Assembly (NCBI GenBank): GCA_934402375.1
Contig: CAKRUB010000007.1
Coordinates: 1-64,000, forward strand
From: an uncultured Acetatifactor sp.
GTDB lineage: Bacteria; Bacillota; Clostridia; Lachnospirales; Lachnospiraceae
Direction of reading: 5' to 3'
Length of the DNA stretch: 64,000 nucleotides
Below, one piece after another: positions 8,206-17,882 of this stretch; positions within the stretch are counted from its first letter, which is position 1, and each line of letters starts with the position of its first letter. A program made the position numbers and the translations under genes. The notes below the pieces were generated by a model, which worked only from the letters and a program-made list of their open reading frames with translations, was not told where the DNA came from and ran no database searches.

Positions 8206-9552
8206 TTGAGGAAGAACGAACAACATTTGGATGATTACGCAATTCTTTGCAGGGAAGCGGACAAACTGGATCCCGCGCTTTTTGATAAATATGATGTACA
8301 GAGAGGTCTGCGTGACAAGAACGGAAACGGAGTTGTCACCGGACTGACGAACATTTCAAGAATAGAGTCCTTTAAGATGGTGGACGGAGTGAAGACACCA
8401 TGTGAAGGAAAATTGTGGTATCGCGGCTATGACTGTATCGAACTGGTTAATGGCTTCAAGGGCAGGCATTCCGGCTTCGAGGAAGTCGCTTATCTTCTCC
8501 TGTTCGGACAGCTTCCGACAGAGCAGCAGCTGAAGGAATTCAGGGATATTCTGGCATCCCATCGGACTCTGCCGACGAATTTTACCAGAGATGTCATTAT
8601 GAAGGCACCGAGCAGTGACATTATGAATTCGCTGACAAGGAGTGTGCTGACGCTTGCCTCCTATGACAAAAATTGCAGTGACACTACGATTGAGAATGTG
8701 CTCCGGCAGTGTATCGGGCTGATCAGTGTATTCCCGATGCTGTCGGTTTATGGCTATCATGCATATAACCATTACCAGAATGATGAGAGTATGTATATTC
8801 ATCGCCCGTCGAGAAAGCTGTCTACAGCGGAAAACCTTCTGATGATGCTGCGACCGGACAAGAAGTATACGGAGCTTGAGGCGAAGGTATTGGATATTGC
8901 GCTGGTGCTTCATATGGAGCACGGTGGCGGTAACAACTCGACATTTACGACGCGCGTTGTGACCTCCTCCGGTTCGGATACTTATTCCGTGATTGCTGCG
9001 GCGCTGTCATCTCTGAAGGGTCCGAGACACGGCGGCGCTAATATCAAGGTCGTGGAGATGATGCGTGATATTGAAGCGAATGTGAACGACTGGAGTGACG
9101 AGGAGGCTGTCAGAGTTTATTTAAAGAAGATTCTGAACAAGAAAGCCTTTGACGGTAAGGGGCTGATCTATGGTATGGGTCATGCGGTTTACTCCCTTTC
9201 CGATCCGAGAGCGCAGGTATTTAAGGGCTTTGTGCAGAAGCTCGCAGAAGCGAAGGGACGGGATAAGGATTTTGCACTTTATTCCATGATAGAGCGCCTT
9301 GCCCCGGAGGTTATCTCGGAGAAGGCGCGCATCTACAAGGGTGTCAGTGCAAATGTGGACTTTTATAGCGGCTTCGTCTACAGTATGCTGGAGATTCCGC
9401 TGGAACTGTATACGCCGATCTTTGCGATTGCGAGAATTGTCGGCTGGAGCGCGCATCGTCTCGAAGAGCTGATCAACATGGATAAGATCATCCGTCCCGC
9501 TTATAAGAGCATCATGACTGAGCGGGAATATGTGGATATAGACCACAGATAA
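8206..9552 (+). CDS. gltA: Citrate synthase
   Basis: 448 residues. It joins oxaloacetate and acetyl-CoA to citrate, the entry to the oxidative half of the TCA cycle, which in fermenting Clostridia mainly feeds glutamate synthesis. Catalytic signatures are present: MEHGGGNNSTF, KGPRHGGANIK, the GMGHAVYSLSDPR signature, and VSANVDFYSG with the catalytic Asp. The TTG at 8206 is chosen because AAGGAGGT ends 7 bases before it; the ATG at 8199 abuts the ribosome site and leads to an early stop. The 3' end overlaps the convergent TetR gene by 41 bases. No aconitase or isocitrate dehydrogenase gene is adjacent. Confidence 0.95.
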   Translation: MRKNEQHLDDYAILCREADKLDPALFDKYDVQRGLRDKNGNGVVTGLTNISRIESFKMVDGVKTPCEGKLWYRGYDCIELVNGFKGRHSGFEEVAYLLLFGQLPTEQQLKEFRDILASHRTLPTNFTRDVIMKAPSSDIMNSLTRSVLTLASYDKNCSDTTIENVLRQCIGLISVFPMLSVYGYHAYNHYQNDESMYIHRPSRKLSTAENLLMMLRPDKKYTELEAKVLDIALVLHMEHGGGNNSTFTTRVVTSSGSDTYSVIAAALSSLKGPRHGGANIKVVEMMRDIEANVNDWSDEEAVRVYLKKILNKKAFDGKGLIYGMGHAVYSLSDPRAQVFKGFVQKLAEAKGRDKDFALYSMIERLAPEVISEKARIYKGVSANVDFYSGFVYSMLEIPLELYTPIFAIARIVGWSAHRLEELINMDKIIRPAYKSIMTEREYVDIDHR

Positions 9553-10033
9553 GTGTAGCCATTTCGTCGGCAGATTCTTTCGTTCCTTTGAGAATCCAGG
9601 CAATATAAATGTTATAGAGAGAACCGGCAAAAGCCTGAAGGGTATAGTAGTAAGCTATACCCTTTTCTTCTGTGTAATAGGTATTGACAATATAATCTGT
9701 CAGACGCTGCAACAGTACAGAACCCATGTTGCATTTCAGGAGACAGCGTATAAAATCGGCGTGATTGCTGAAATATTCGTAGCAGTGAAGCATGTTTCTG
9801 TAATCATTGTAGCTGCCCTTGTCGAGCCACTTTTCCACATCCCGCCTGTAGTCGTCAAGAAGATTGGCGAGATGGGAGAGAAGTACATCATCGATTGATT
9901 GGTAGTTACGGTAGTAGGTCATACGCGAAATGCCGGCCTCCGCAGCAAGCTCTGTGATGGAAATGGAGGACAGGGGCTTCTCCTGCAGCAGTCGCATAAG
10001 AGCCTGTACCAGACAGTCTCTCGTGTACTTCAT
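9512..10033 (-). CDS. TetR/AcrR family transcriptional regulator
   Basis: 173 residues. The N-terminal DNA-binding domain has ALMRLLQEKPLSSISITELA followed by AGISRMTYYRNYQSIDDVL, a typical TetR helix-turn-helix. The C-terminal helical part has no specific match I can name. It starts 3 bases after the chemoreceptor stop on the same strand, so the two are almost certainly co-transcribed. Its stop lies inside citrate synthase on the other strand. Ligand and targets are unknown. Confidence 0.88.
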   Translation of the reverse strand: MKYTRDCLVQALMRLLQEKPLSSISITELAAEAGISRMTYYRNYQSIDDVLLSHLANLLDDYRRDVEKWLDKGSYNDYRNMLHCYEYFSNHADFIRCLLKCNMGSVLLQRLTDYIVNTYYTEEKGIAYYYTLQAFAGSLYNIYIAWILKGTKESADEMATLICGLYPHIPAQS

Positions 10034-10036
10034 AGC

Positions 10037-11770
10037 TTATATCTTGAATTTCTTCATATGCTCGGACAGTGAAACGGCAGCGGCGGAAACATCATCCGCA
10101 CTGGAAGCAACAACGTGGCTGTCCTCGGAGAGCTGTCTGGATGCCTCCGTAAGGTTCTCCGTGGAAGCAAGAATTTCTTCCGTGCTGGCTGACTGTTCCT
10201 CTGAGAGTGCGGCAATGTTGGTGGCTACATCATCCACATGGGCAATCTCGGTGACAATCTCGGAAATCATATTGTCTGTCTCTGTGACATTCTCATAAAT
10301 ACGTTCAAAAATACCGCAGGAGACTGTAATTTTCTCCGAATTTTCCTTGATATGGGTAACACTTTCGCCTGTCTGCTGTACCATATAGGAAACCTGTGAA
10401 TTTACTTCGTTGATCGTCTCAGAAATCTCGGAGGCGGAGGAAGCGCTGATTTCGGCGAGCTTACGGATTTCCTCGGCAACAACGGCAAATCCGCGTCCGG
10501 CATCACCAGCTCTGGCAGCCTCGATCGCTGCGTTCAGGGAGAGCAGGTTCGTCTGGTCGGAGATGTCGCTGATGATGCCGACCATGGTATTGATCTTTTC
10601 GGTGGAGGTGCCTACCTTGTCAACGATTGCTTCCAACTGTTCCATAGAGGAAACGATGGAGGACATTGCCTTATTTACGCCTTCCATATCCGCACGTCCC
10701 TGAGAGGCAACGGTGACGGTCTGCTGCATATTTTCTTTTGCGTGGCTACTCTTCTGGTTCGTCTCGGCTACGACACCGGAGAGGGTGGTGGCATGGAGTG
10801 CGAGATCCTGAACACCGCTAGCAAGCTGGTTCAGGGTTGTCTTGACGTCGTTCATGGAATCCGCCTGAGAGTCAGCAGCCTGATTCAGGGCATCAGAAAT
10901 CTTTTTGGTCGTTGCACTGGAATTCCCTAACTGATCAGAAACACTTTGTATATCGAGAATGATGCCGCGCATAATCTCTACAAAGTTGTTGAGTGAACGA
11001 CCCATGAGTGCAATTTCGTCATTCCCTTTTACCGTGACGGTGGCAGTGAAGTCACCATCGGTGATTGTGGTAAGCGTATCGGTAAGCTTTTTCATCGGCC
11101 GCATAGCGCTCTGCAGGAAGATGAAGATTACTGCGACCACCAGAAGAATGACGACCGTGAATACTCCGATGATCAGCGTGAGCAGATTGTTCAGCTTTGT
11201 GAGCATCGCGGCCTGATTGATATAGGAAGCGAGAACATAAGGTGTCTCGTCGAGGAAGGACAGGATAACGTAATATTCCTGATGTCCCTCTGAAACGGTG
11301 AACATTTCCGTATTGCCGGCGTTGATCTGTGCAATAATATCTCCCATAAGGGTTCCGGGAGAATAGCTGTCCAGATCGGTATTGTCGTATGTAGCGCTCG
11401 GATGGGCAATGATTTTGCCGGCTGTAGTGTCAACCATAAAGAGATGTCCGTCATCCATAAGGGTGATGTCTTTTACAAAGTTCTCCACGACTTCCAGCTT
11501 AGAGGCAATCAGGCTGAACTGGATGGCAGCATTCTGAAGGCTCTTGCTTCCTGAGGCTGTCAGAATGGAGTTTTCCACAGAAATGAACTTACTTTCCGTT
11601 TCTGTCTGGAATGCCTGAGTGGAATTTTCCAGCAGCATAGCGCTGACATTGCTGTAGAGAACGACTGCTGTTACCGCAAATGCAGCGACCAGTAACGGCA
11701 GGATGACAAGCAGGAGCTTTTGGCTCAGTCCAAAGGTTACTTTCTTCTTACTTTTTTTTGCTTTTGACAT
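10037..11770 (-). CDS. Methyl-accepting chemotaxis protein
   Basis: 577 residues. It has a basic N-terminus, a first membrane helix at about 17-42, an extracellular Cache-like sensor of about 150 residues ([16 protein letters not shown], then [19 protein letters not shown]), a second membrane helix at about 193-220, a HAMP domain starting at [11 protein letters not shown], and a long coiled-coil signalling domain. The hairpin tip is canonical ([20 protein letters not shown], then [14 protein letters not shown]). It passes an extracellular signal to CheA/CheW at the pole. The attractant is unknown. An AGGAGG-type ribosome site precedes the ATG. It is first in a two-gene operon with the TetR gene. 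Confidence 0.93.
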   Translation of the reverse strand: MSKAKKSKKKVTFGLSQKLLLVILPLLVAAFAVTAVVLYSNVSAMLLENSTQAFQTETESKFISVENSILTASGSKSLQNAAIQFSLIASKLEVVENFVKDITLMDDGHLFMVDTTAGKIIAHPSATYDNTDLDSYSPGTLMGDIIAQINAGNTEMFTVSEGHQEYYVILSFLDETPYVLASYINQAAMLTKLNNLLTLIIGVFTVVILLVVAVIFIFLQSAMRPMKKLTDTLTTITDGDFTATVTVKGNDEIALMGRSLNNFVEIMRGIILDIQSVSDQLGNSSATTKKISDALNQAADSQADSMNDVKTTLNQLASGVQDLALHATTLSGVVAETNQKSSHAKENMQQTVTVASQGRADMEGVNKAMSSIVSSMEQLEAIVDKVGTSTEKINTMVGIISDISDQTNLLSLNAAIEAARAGDAGRGFAVVAEEIRKLAEISASSASEISETINEVNSQVSYMVQQTGESVTHIKENSEKITVSCGIFERIYENVTETDNMISEIVTEIAHVDDVATNIAALSEEQSASTEEILASTENLTEASRQLSEDSHVVASSADDVSAAAVSLSEHMKKFKI

Positions 11771-11898
11771 AGTGACCTCCTAAATAACTTTTTTGAGAAA
11801 AATTTTGTAAAAATTTAATATAAAAATACCATATTTTCTGCTAAAATACAATTGAAAAAAATAAATATTCATGGAATTATTCGGGAGGAGAGGGGCGT

Positions 11899-13071
11899 AT
11901 GGGAACCGTGCTGGATTATATAAAAGAATATGGAAAATATTCTTTCAGGGAAATGCCGATGACAGAGGTTGACAGTCTGGCGCTGTGCCAGCTCTCTTAT
12001 CTGAAATTTGACGGAATGGTGCCGGGAGTCCGGGAGAATCTTTCTTCCGTCACACTGGAGAGCCTGAAGGCACATCCGGATTATGAAAAGCTGTTTGCGG
12101 ATGTGCGCTACGAGGAGGTAAACCGCGCACTGATCGAGGGGATGCTGGCGGGGAAAAGATACAGCAATCTGAAGCTGAACTGTTATGTCAATATGGTGGA
12201 GAAAGAGTCGGAGATGCAATTTTCGGCAATTACTTATATATTGAATGACGGAACGGTTTACATCGCGTATCGTGGCACCGACGAGACGATCGTCGGGTGG
12301 AAGGAGGACTTTAACATGGCGTTCTGTTCGCCGGTGCCCGGTCAGGAATACAGTGTGGGATACCTGAACACGGTAGCGGAACGGATTCACTGTCCGTTTT
12401 ATGTCGGAGGACATTCCAAGGGCGGAAATCTCGCCGTATACAGCGCCATGAACTGCAGACCGGATATTCAGGAAAGAATCATCAGAGTGTTCAGCATGGA
12501 TGGTCCGGGTTTCCGGCCGGAGGTGCTGAAGGCTGGCAATTATGATGCGATAGCGGACAGGGTGACAAAGATTTTGCCGCATTCGTCGCTTGTCGGAATG
12601 CTGTTCGAGTCGGATATGCATTTTCAGGTCGTCGAGAGCAAGACCTTCGGGCTCATGCAGCATGATCCCTATACATGGCTGGTGGAAGGGGATCATTTGA
12701 AGCATGTCGATGACATCTATGAGAGTAGAAAGCAGATGGATAACACGCTGAATACATGGATTCTCTCGCTGGATGAGAAGCAGCTCAGAATTTTTGTGGA
12801 TACGCTGTTTCAGGTCATCTCCGCCTCACAGGCGGATAACCTGATCGACTTCACAGCGGAATGGCGGCAGAGCATGAACAGGATTATCGCGGCACTGAAA
12901 GGGCTTGACCCGGACACGACAAAGGCATTGAAGGCTGTTATCAAGGCACTGTTTGACATTGCGGGAAACCGCATGAAGGCGGGAATTGCCCAGAATACCC
13001 AGAATGTCATTGCCGGGACGAAGGGATTAATGAAACAAAGTAAGCTAAAACGGACTGTCCGGAAAGCGTAG
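11899..13071 (+). CDS. Mbeg1-like protein (DUF2974), alpha/beta hydrolase
   Basis: 390 residues. SLALCQLSYLKFDGMVP near the N-terminus, VYIAYRGTDETIVGWKEDFN, and the nucleophile elbow YVGGHSKGGNLAVYSAM (Ser in GHSKGG) match DUF2974/Mbeg1-like lipase-fold proteins. SMDGPGF follows, then a region containing a candidate catalytic His. The likely activity is ester or lipid hydrolysis; the substrate is unknown. No signal peptide is visible. The last 65 bases overlap the 3' end of the amidotransferase gene on the opposite strand. Confidence 0.85.
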   Translation: MGTVLDYIKEYGKYSFREMPMTEVDSLALCQLSYLKFDGMVPGVRENLSSVTLESLKAHPDYEKLFADVRYEEVNRALIEGMLAGKRYSNLKLNCYVNMVEKESEMQFSAITYILNDGTVYIAYRGTDETIVGWKEDFNMAFCSPVPGQEYSVGYLNTVAERIHCPFYVGGHSKGGNLAVYSAMNCRPDIQERIIRVFSMDGPGFRPEVLKAGNYDAIADRVTKILPHSSLVGMLFESDMHFQVVESKTFGLMQHDPYTWLVEGDHLKHVDDIYESRKQMDNTLNTWILSLDEKQLRIFVDTLFQVISASQADNLIDFTAEWRQSMNRIIAALKGLDPDTTKALKAVIKALFDIAGNRMKAGIAQNTQNVIAGTKGLMKQSKLKRTVRKA

Positions 13072-13654
13072 TAAACCGTGGGTCAAGGCGTTCGGGATGC
13101 CATTGTACTCCGAGAATGGGGAGAGAGCTGTGGACGAGTGCCTCGGGGCAATTATCCTCCAGGCTGTATTGTACGACGGAGATTCCGGCGCCGGGCTTGC
13201 CTATGGACTGGTGGTGGGCGCTGTTTACCGCTGTCCGGTCTCCACAGAAGGGATATAGCCAGCTTTCCGGGACAGTGACGACATCATGGTACTGGTCGCG
13301 GTCAATGTATTTGTGCAGAGCCGCCGTGGGGAGATCCTGTACGACTGTGCCGCCGAAGCCGACATTAATGATTTGCATACCCTTGCAGATGCCGAGAACG
13401 GGAAGCCTGTGGCGGATACACAGTTCAAGCGCCTGCAGCTGCAGGATGTCAAGCTCTGTGTCAATGGAGCGGGAGCCGCGATTGCGCTCGCCGAAAAAAG
13501 CGGGAGTAATATCGCCCCCGCCGGGCAGGATCAGCGCGTCACAGCCTGTAATTTCCCCAATATTCAAGGTGACTACCGGCTCAAGACCGGCAGCGGCTAC
13601 ATAGCGGACATAATTGTATGTCATTTTATTTCTTCCCGCGATTGCTATTTTCAT
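13007..13654 (-). CDS. Gamma-glutamyl-gamma-aminobutyrate hydrolase family (class I glutamine amidotransferase, peptidase C26)
   Basis: 215 residues. It shows ALILPGGGDITPAFFGE, the nucleophile motif VLGICKGMQIINVGFGG (Cys), and ILGVQWHPERLD (catalytic His and Glu), so the triad is complete. Related enzymes (PuuD type) cleave gamma-glutamyl amides such as gamma-glutamyl-GABA. It is a little shorter than typical PuuD (about 250 residues). No polyamine genes are adjacent, so the true substrate is open. It is transcribed leftwards and overlaps the Mbeg1-like gene tail to tail. Confidence 0.87.
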   Translation of the reverse strand: MKIAIAGRNKMTYNYVRYVAAAGLEPVVTLNIGEITGCDALILPGGGDITPAFFGERNRGSRSIDTELDILQLQALELCIRHRLPVLGICKGMQIINVGFGGTVVQDLPTAALHKYIDRDQYHDVVTVPESWLYPFCGDRTAVNSAHHQSIGKPGAGISVVQYSLEDNCPEALVHSSLPILGVQWHPERLDPRFTTLSGQSVLAYFVSLIPSSRQ

Positions 13655-13707
13655 GGAAGCCTCATTTCAAAAAGAACTGTTTCATTAATATATGTTGTCG
13701 GTTAGTG

Positions 13708-13736
13708 TTGTGATGCAGGAAAAAATCTGTTATACT
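13708..13736 (+). promoter_or_regulatory. Promoter for the yfhO-like gene
   Basis: TTGTGA (13708-13713), 17-bp spacer, and TATACT (13731-13736) preceded by TGT, giving an extended -10. Confidence 0.6.
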
Positions 13737-13772
13737 TGGAAGAGATTTTAGAGAAAATCGAGGCTATAGATT

Positions 13773-16340
13773 ATGAAGAAACAAAGACAGGGGCGTGTGA
13801 TTCTTGCACTGTCCTTTTTCATGCCGGTAATTGTGATGCTGGTTCTTTTTGCAGTCAAGAAGATTTATCCTTTTGGAGACAGGAGTTTTTTGTCGGGCGA
13901 TCTGTATCATCAGTATATGCCTTTTTTCAGTGAATTACTTCATAAGATACGGGGCGGGGAAGGGTTTGATTTTTCGTTCAATGTCGGTATCGGCTCGAAC
14001 TTCCTTGCGCTGTTTGTCTATTATCTTGCAAGTCCCTTTCATATGCTTGCGCTGCTGGTGCCTGAGAGCCATCTGATTGAGTTTATCGGGTATTTGGCTG
14101 TGTTCAAGACCGGATTGTGTGGACTTTCCTGTTGCATTTATCTGCAGAAGCATTTTCAGACGACGGAGCCGGCGACGGCGCTATTTTCCATGTTTTACGC
14201 ATTTTCGGGATTTATGGCGGCGTACAACTATAACATCATGTGGCTCGACTGCGTCTGGATATTCCCGTTAGTCATCCTCGGATTGGAGAGGCTTGTGAAA
14301 GAGGGAAAGAGTGGACTTTATTGTCTGACGCTTGGCTTTTCTATTTTTACGAACTACTATCTCTCGATCATGATCTGCATTTTCCTTGTGTTTTATTTCG
14401 GGATTTTGCTGGTGACGGAACGGAAACACATTCTGCGCAGCATTGGCAGATTTGTGGCCTTTTCCCTTCTGGCGGGCGGAATGGCGGCAATTTTGCTGAT
14501 ACCCGAGGTATGCGCGATCATCCAGACGGATTTCGGGGATATGAATTTCCCGAAGAAAATAGAGTCTTATTTTTCCGTGCTGGATGTGCTTGCGAGACAC
14601 TGTGTCTGCGTCTATACGGAGAGAGGACTTGACCACTGGCCGAATATCTACAGCGGCAGTGCAGTGCTGATGCTGGTGCCGATGTATGCCATGAATAAGA
14701 GTCTTTCCATCCGTGAAAAATTCTGCAGACTGGCGCTTGCAGGTTTTCTGCTGTTGAGCTTTTCTACGAATGTTCTAGAATTTATCTGGCATGGAATGAA
14801 CTATCCGGATTCTCTGCCTGCAAGGCAGTCCTTCTGTTATGTTTTTCTGGTTCTGCTGATGTGCTATGATGCGTACCATCATATGAGGGAAGCGGGGGAG
14901 CAACAGATTTTGTACGGCTATCTCAGTGCCGTGCTCTTTTTGCTGTTCTGCCAGAAATTCGTTGAGCATGAGGACTTTGACATCGGGGTAAAACTGCTGA
15001 CCCTTGTGTTCGTTACCTTTTATGCGGTTCTGTTGTATCTGCTGCGGACAAAGAAGGCACCGGAGATACGGCATGCCGTGGTTGTCGTGGCATTTGCGGC
15101 GGTTCTGGCAGAATGTGGTGTCAACACATGGGACACCAGCATCGGCACGACAAGCCGGACGGCATACCTCGCACAGCAGGAGGACTACAAGGCGCTTTAC
15201 GAAGTAACACAGACATGGGAAAGGGGCTTTTACAGGGTGGAAAAATTCACCCGCAAGACGAAGAATGATGCGACACTGACAGGTTATCCGTCGGCGAGTG
15301 TTTTCTCCTCCACCCTGAATTCCTATGTCATGGATCTCTATACGAGATGGGGAATGCGGCACAGCAAAGTATATTATGGCTTTGACGGGGCGACGGGACT
15401 GACCTCGGCGCTGCTGAACGTGGGATATATGTTCGGAGAGTCGGACACCTATGACTGTAGCCTGTATGAGCAGGCTGCCGAGAGCGGAGGGCTTTATCTC
15501 TATGAATGCAGGAAGACATTGCCCTTCGGATATGTCGCGCCGACCGGCTATGATCTGCCGGACGGTTATCAGGATCAGGCGCTGAGACTCCAGAACCAGA
15601 TGGTGAAGGAGCTTGGCATAATGAGAGAGCTGTTCCGCGAGGAAAAGGCGGTTAAGACCGGGGATGATGTGTGCTTTGTAGCCGAGGACGACGGCATTTA
15701 CTATGGTATTGTCACGGCTTCCGGCACAACGAAGATACGCTACATTGGTGGCAGCAGCGGGGATGAAAAGTTCAATGATCTTAAGAAAGGGAGCGTGTTG
15801 TACCTTGGATATCTCGAAGCCGGACAGACGGTATCCCTGATCAACGGCGATGAAACGGACACCACGCCGGGAATTTCCGTGGGAGTGTACCGGCTGGACG
15901 AGGAGGTGCTGGATGCCGCACTCGGAATCCTATCGGCGCAACATCTCGAAAATGTGACATGGCAGAGCAATGCCATGTCCGGGCAGATTACGATGGAGAG
16001 GGCGGGACGACTGATCCTTTCTGTTCCGTATGAAGATGGATGGACGGTGAAGATTAACGGTGAAGTGACCGAGGGGACAACCTTCGGAGGCTGTCTCATG
16101 GCATTTGACCTCGAGCCGGGAAGCTATGAGATAACGCTGAAATACAGGGCAAAGGGTGCGACGGCGGGGATCCTCGTCTCGGCGGTAAGCGTTGCAGGCT
16201 TTGCGGGAATTATGATTCTGGCGGGAAGACGCAGCAGACGTGGGAAGCCTGATGACAGAAGCACGCGGGAAACCGAAAGGGATTCTGCACAGAAAGCAGA
16301 CAGGGAACTGAAAATAGAAAAGAAAAACGGAGGAGCTTAA
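13773..16340 (+). CDS. YfhO family membrane protein (GT-C-like)
   Basis: 855 residues. The N-terminal half is a multi-pass membrane region with about a dozen hydrophobic helices and motifs typical of YfhO (GDLYHQYMPFFSELLHKIRGG, GIGSNFLALFVYYLASPFHML, YNIMWLDCVWIFPLVILGLE). The C-terminal part is a soluble extracytoplasmic domain, then one more membrane helix near residues 800-822 and a charged tail. YfhO-type proteins in Bacillota are linked to glycosylation of lipoteichoic acid or other cell-surface polymers; the exact sugar here is unknown. The next gene starts 2 bases after the stop, so they form an operon. Confidence 0.87.
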   Translation: MKKQRQGRVILALSFFMPVIVMLVLFAVKKIYPFGDRSFLSGDLYHQYMPFFSELLHKIRGGEGFDFSFNVGIGSNFLALFVYYLASPFHMLALLVPESHLIEFIGYLAVFKTGLCGLSCCIYLQKHFQTTEPATALFSMFYAFSGFMAAYNYNIMWLDCVWIFPLVILGLERLVKEGKSGLYCLTLGFSIFTNYYLSIMICIFLVFYFGILLVTERKHILRSIGRFVAFSLLAGGMAAILLIPEVCAIIQTDFGDMNFPKKIESYFSVLDVLARHCVCVYTERGLDHWPNIYSGSAVLMLVPMYAMNKSLSIREKFCRLALAGFLLLSFSTNVLEFIWHGMNYPDSLPARQSFCYVFLVLLMCYDAYHHMREAGEQQILYGYLSAVLFLLFCQKFVEHEDFDIGVKLLTLVFVTFYAVLLYLLRTKKAPEIRHAVVVVAFAAVLAECGVNTWDTSIGTTSRTAYLAQQEDYKALYEVTQTWERGFYRVEKFTRKTKNDATLTGYPSASVFSSTLNSYVMDLYTRWGMRHSKVYYGFDGATGLTSALLNVGYMFGESDTYDCSLYEQAAESGGLYLYECRKTLPFGYVAPTGYDLPDGYQDQALRLQNQMVKELGIMRELFREEKAVKTGDDVCFVAEDDGIYYGIVTASGTTKIRYIGGSSGDEKFNDLKKGSVLYLGYLEAGQTVSLINGDETDTTPGISVGVYRLDEEVLDAALGILSAQHLENVTWQSNAMSGQITMERAGRLILSVPYEDGWTVKINGEVTEGTTFGGCLMAFDLEPGSYEITLKYRAKGATAGILVSAVSVAGFAGIMILAGRRSRRGKPDDRSTRETERDSAQKADRELKIEKKNGGA

Positions 16341-16342
16341 GG

Positions 16343-17707
16343 ATGAAGTATGATGTAGTAATCGTGGGTGCGGGACCGGGAGGCATCTTTTCCGCATATG
16401 AGCTGATGAAGCAGCGACCGGAGCTTAAGGTGGGGGTATTTGAGGGAGGACATTCTCTGGAAAAGAGACATTGCCCGATCGACGGAGATAAGATCAAGAG
16501 CTGTATCGGCTGTAAATCCTGCTCCATTATGAGCGGCTTCGGTGGCGCGGGTGCGTTCTCGGACGGAAAGTATAATATCACCAATGATTTTGGCGGTACG
16601 CTCTATGAGTATGTCGGCAAGAAGGAAGCCATAGACCTGATGAAGTATGTTGACGAGATCAACATGAAGTATGGCGGAGAGGGGACTAAAATGTACTCCA
16701 CGGCGGGTACGCATTTCAAGAAGCTCTGTCTTCAGAATAAACTGAATCTTCTCGATGCGTCCGTGCGGCATCTGGGAACGGACATCAATTTTATCGTGCT
16801 GGAGAATTTGTATGCAGAACTGAAGGACAAGGTGGATTTCTATTTTGACACACCGGTTACCCGGATTGAACTGACGGAGGGCGGCTACAGAGTGTTCTGC
16901 GGCGAGACAGCGTATGAGTGTGAGAAGTGTGTGATTTCCGTCGGACGCAGCGGCAGTAAGTGGATGGAGACGGTATGCAAGGAGCTTAATATTCCGACCA
17001 AGTCAAACAGAGTCGATATTGGCGTCAGGGTAGAGCTTCCTGCGGTTATTTTTTCCCATCTGACGGATGAACTGTATGAGAGCAAAATTGTCTACCGGAC
17101 AGAGAAATTTGAGGACAATGTGAGAACCTTCTGCATGAATCCTTACGGAATCGTGGTAAATGAGAACACCAACGGCATTGTCACGGTAAACGGGCACAGC
17201 TATGAGGACGTGGAGAAGCGGACGGAGAATACGAACTTTGCGCTTCTGGTTGCAAAGCATTTTTCCGAGCCGTTCAAGGACAGCAACGGCTACGGTGAGA
17301 GTATTGCAAGGCTCTCCAATATGCTGGGCGGCGGGGTCATTGTACAGAGATTCGGCGACCTTGTCAGAGGACGCCGCAGTAACTCCAAACGAATCGAGGA
17401 GGGACTGGTACAGCCGACGCTCGCGGCGACGCCCGGTGATCTGAGTCTGGTGCTGCCGAAGCGTATTCTGGACGGTATCATTGAGATGATCTATGCACTG
17501 GATAAGATTGCGCCCGGAACGGCGAATGACGATACACTGCTCTACGGCGTAGAGGTCAAGTTCTATAATATGGAGGTGGAGCTTGACGAAAATCTTGAGT
17601 GCTGTCACAAGGGGCTGTATATTATCGGTGACGGAAGCGGTGTGACCCATTCCCTTTCCCATGCATCCGCAAGCGGTGTCTATGTGGCAAGAAAGATTGC
17701 GGAATGA
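16343..17707 (+). CDS. FAD-dependent oxidoreductase (COG2509-like)
   Basis: 454 residues. The N-terminus is an FAD-binding Rossmann motif (YDVVIVGAGPGGIFSAYEL) and the C-terminus has the second FAD contact (GLYIIGDGSGVTHSLSHASASG). A cysteine cluster, CPIDGDKIKSCIGCKSC, follows the Rossmann fold and may bind a metal or be redox-active. This pattern is seen in the uncharacterised FAD-dependent dehydrogenases of COG2509. The reaction is unknown. It is co-transcribed with yfhO; the ribosome site lies inside the end of that gene. Confidence 0.85.
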   Translation: MKYDVVIVGAGPGGIFSAYELMKQRPELKVGVFEGGHSLEKRHCPIDGDKIKSCIGCKSCSIMSGFGGAGAFSDGKYNITNDFGGTLYEYVGKKEAIDLMKYVDEINMKYGGEGTKMYSTAGTHFKKLCLQNKLNLLDASVRHLGTDINFIVLENLYAELKDKVDFYFDTPVTRIELTEGGYRVFCGETAYECEKCVISVGRSGSKWMETVCKELNIPTKSNRVDIGVRVELPAVIFSHLTDELYESKIVYRTEKFEDNVRTFCMNPYGIVVNENTNGIVTVNGHSYEDVEKRTENTNFALLVAKHFSEPFKDSNGYGESIARLSNMLGGGVIVQRFGDLVRGRRSNSKRIEEGLVQPTLAATPGDLSLVLPKRILDGIIEMIYALDKIAPGTANDDTLLYGVEVKFYNMEVELDENLECCHKGLYIIGDGSGVTHSLSHASASGVYVARKIAE

Positions 17708-17784
17708 AGTTATACTTGATTTTTCCGGGTGAGTACAATACACTCTAGATGTAGTTTCACAAAAAGCACAGCAAAGGAGCAAAG

Positions 17785-17882
17785 ATTGAAAAATAAAATT
17801 TTTCAATCACGAGATTTGTGTCTGTGCGCACTTGACACAAACTCGCTATGCGCAAAGAACGTGCGCGGAAAAGGGGAAAACA
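17785..17882 (+). repeat. 98-bp structured upstream element, copy B
   Basis: It runs from ATTGAAAAAT to the base before the purC ATG and is 92/98 identical, ungapped, to copy A at 7465-7562. The outer arm CGAGATTTGTGTC pairs with GACACAAACTCG (one unpaired A). Between them is GTGCGCAC, where copy A has GCGCGCGC: both members of one symmetrical base pair changed. Confidence 0.9.

Noticed and set aside
17708..17882. Purine riboswitch before purC
   Set aside because: The structured region is the same as that before an arabinofuranosidase gene, and no purine-aptamer core is visible.
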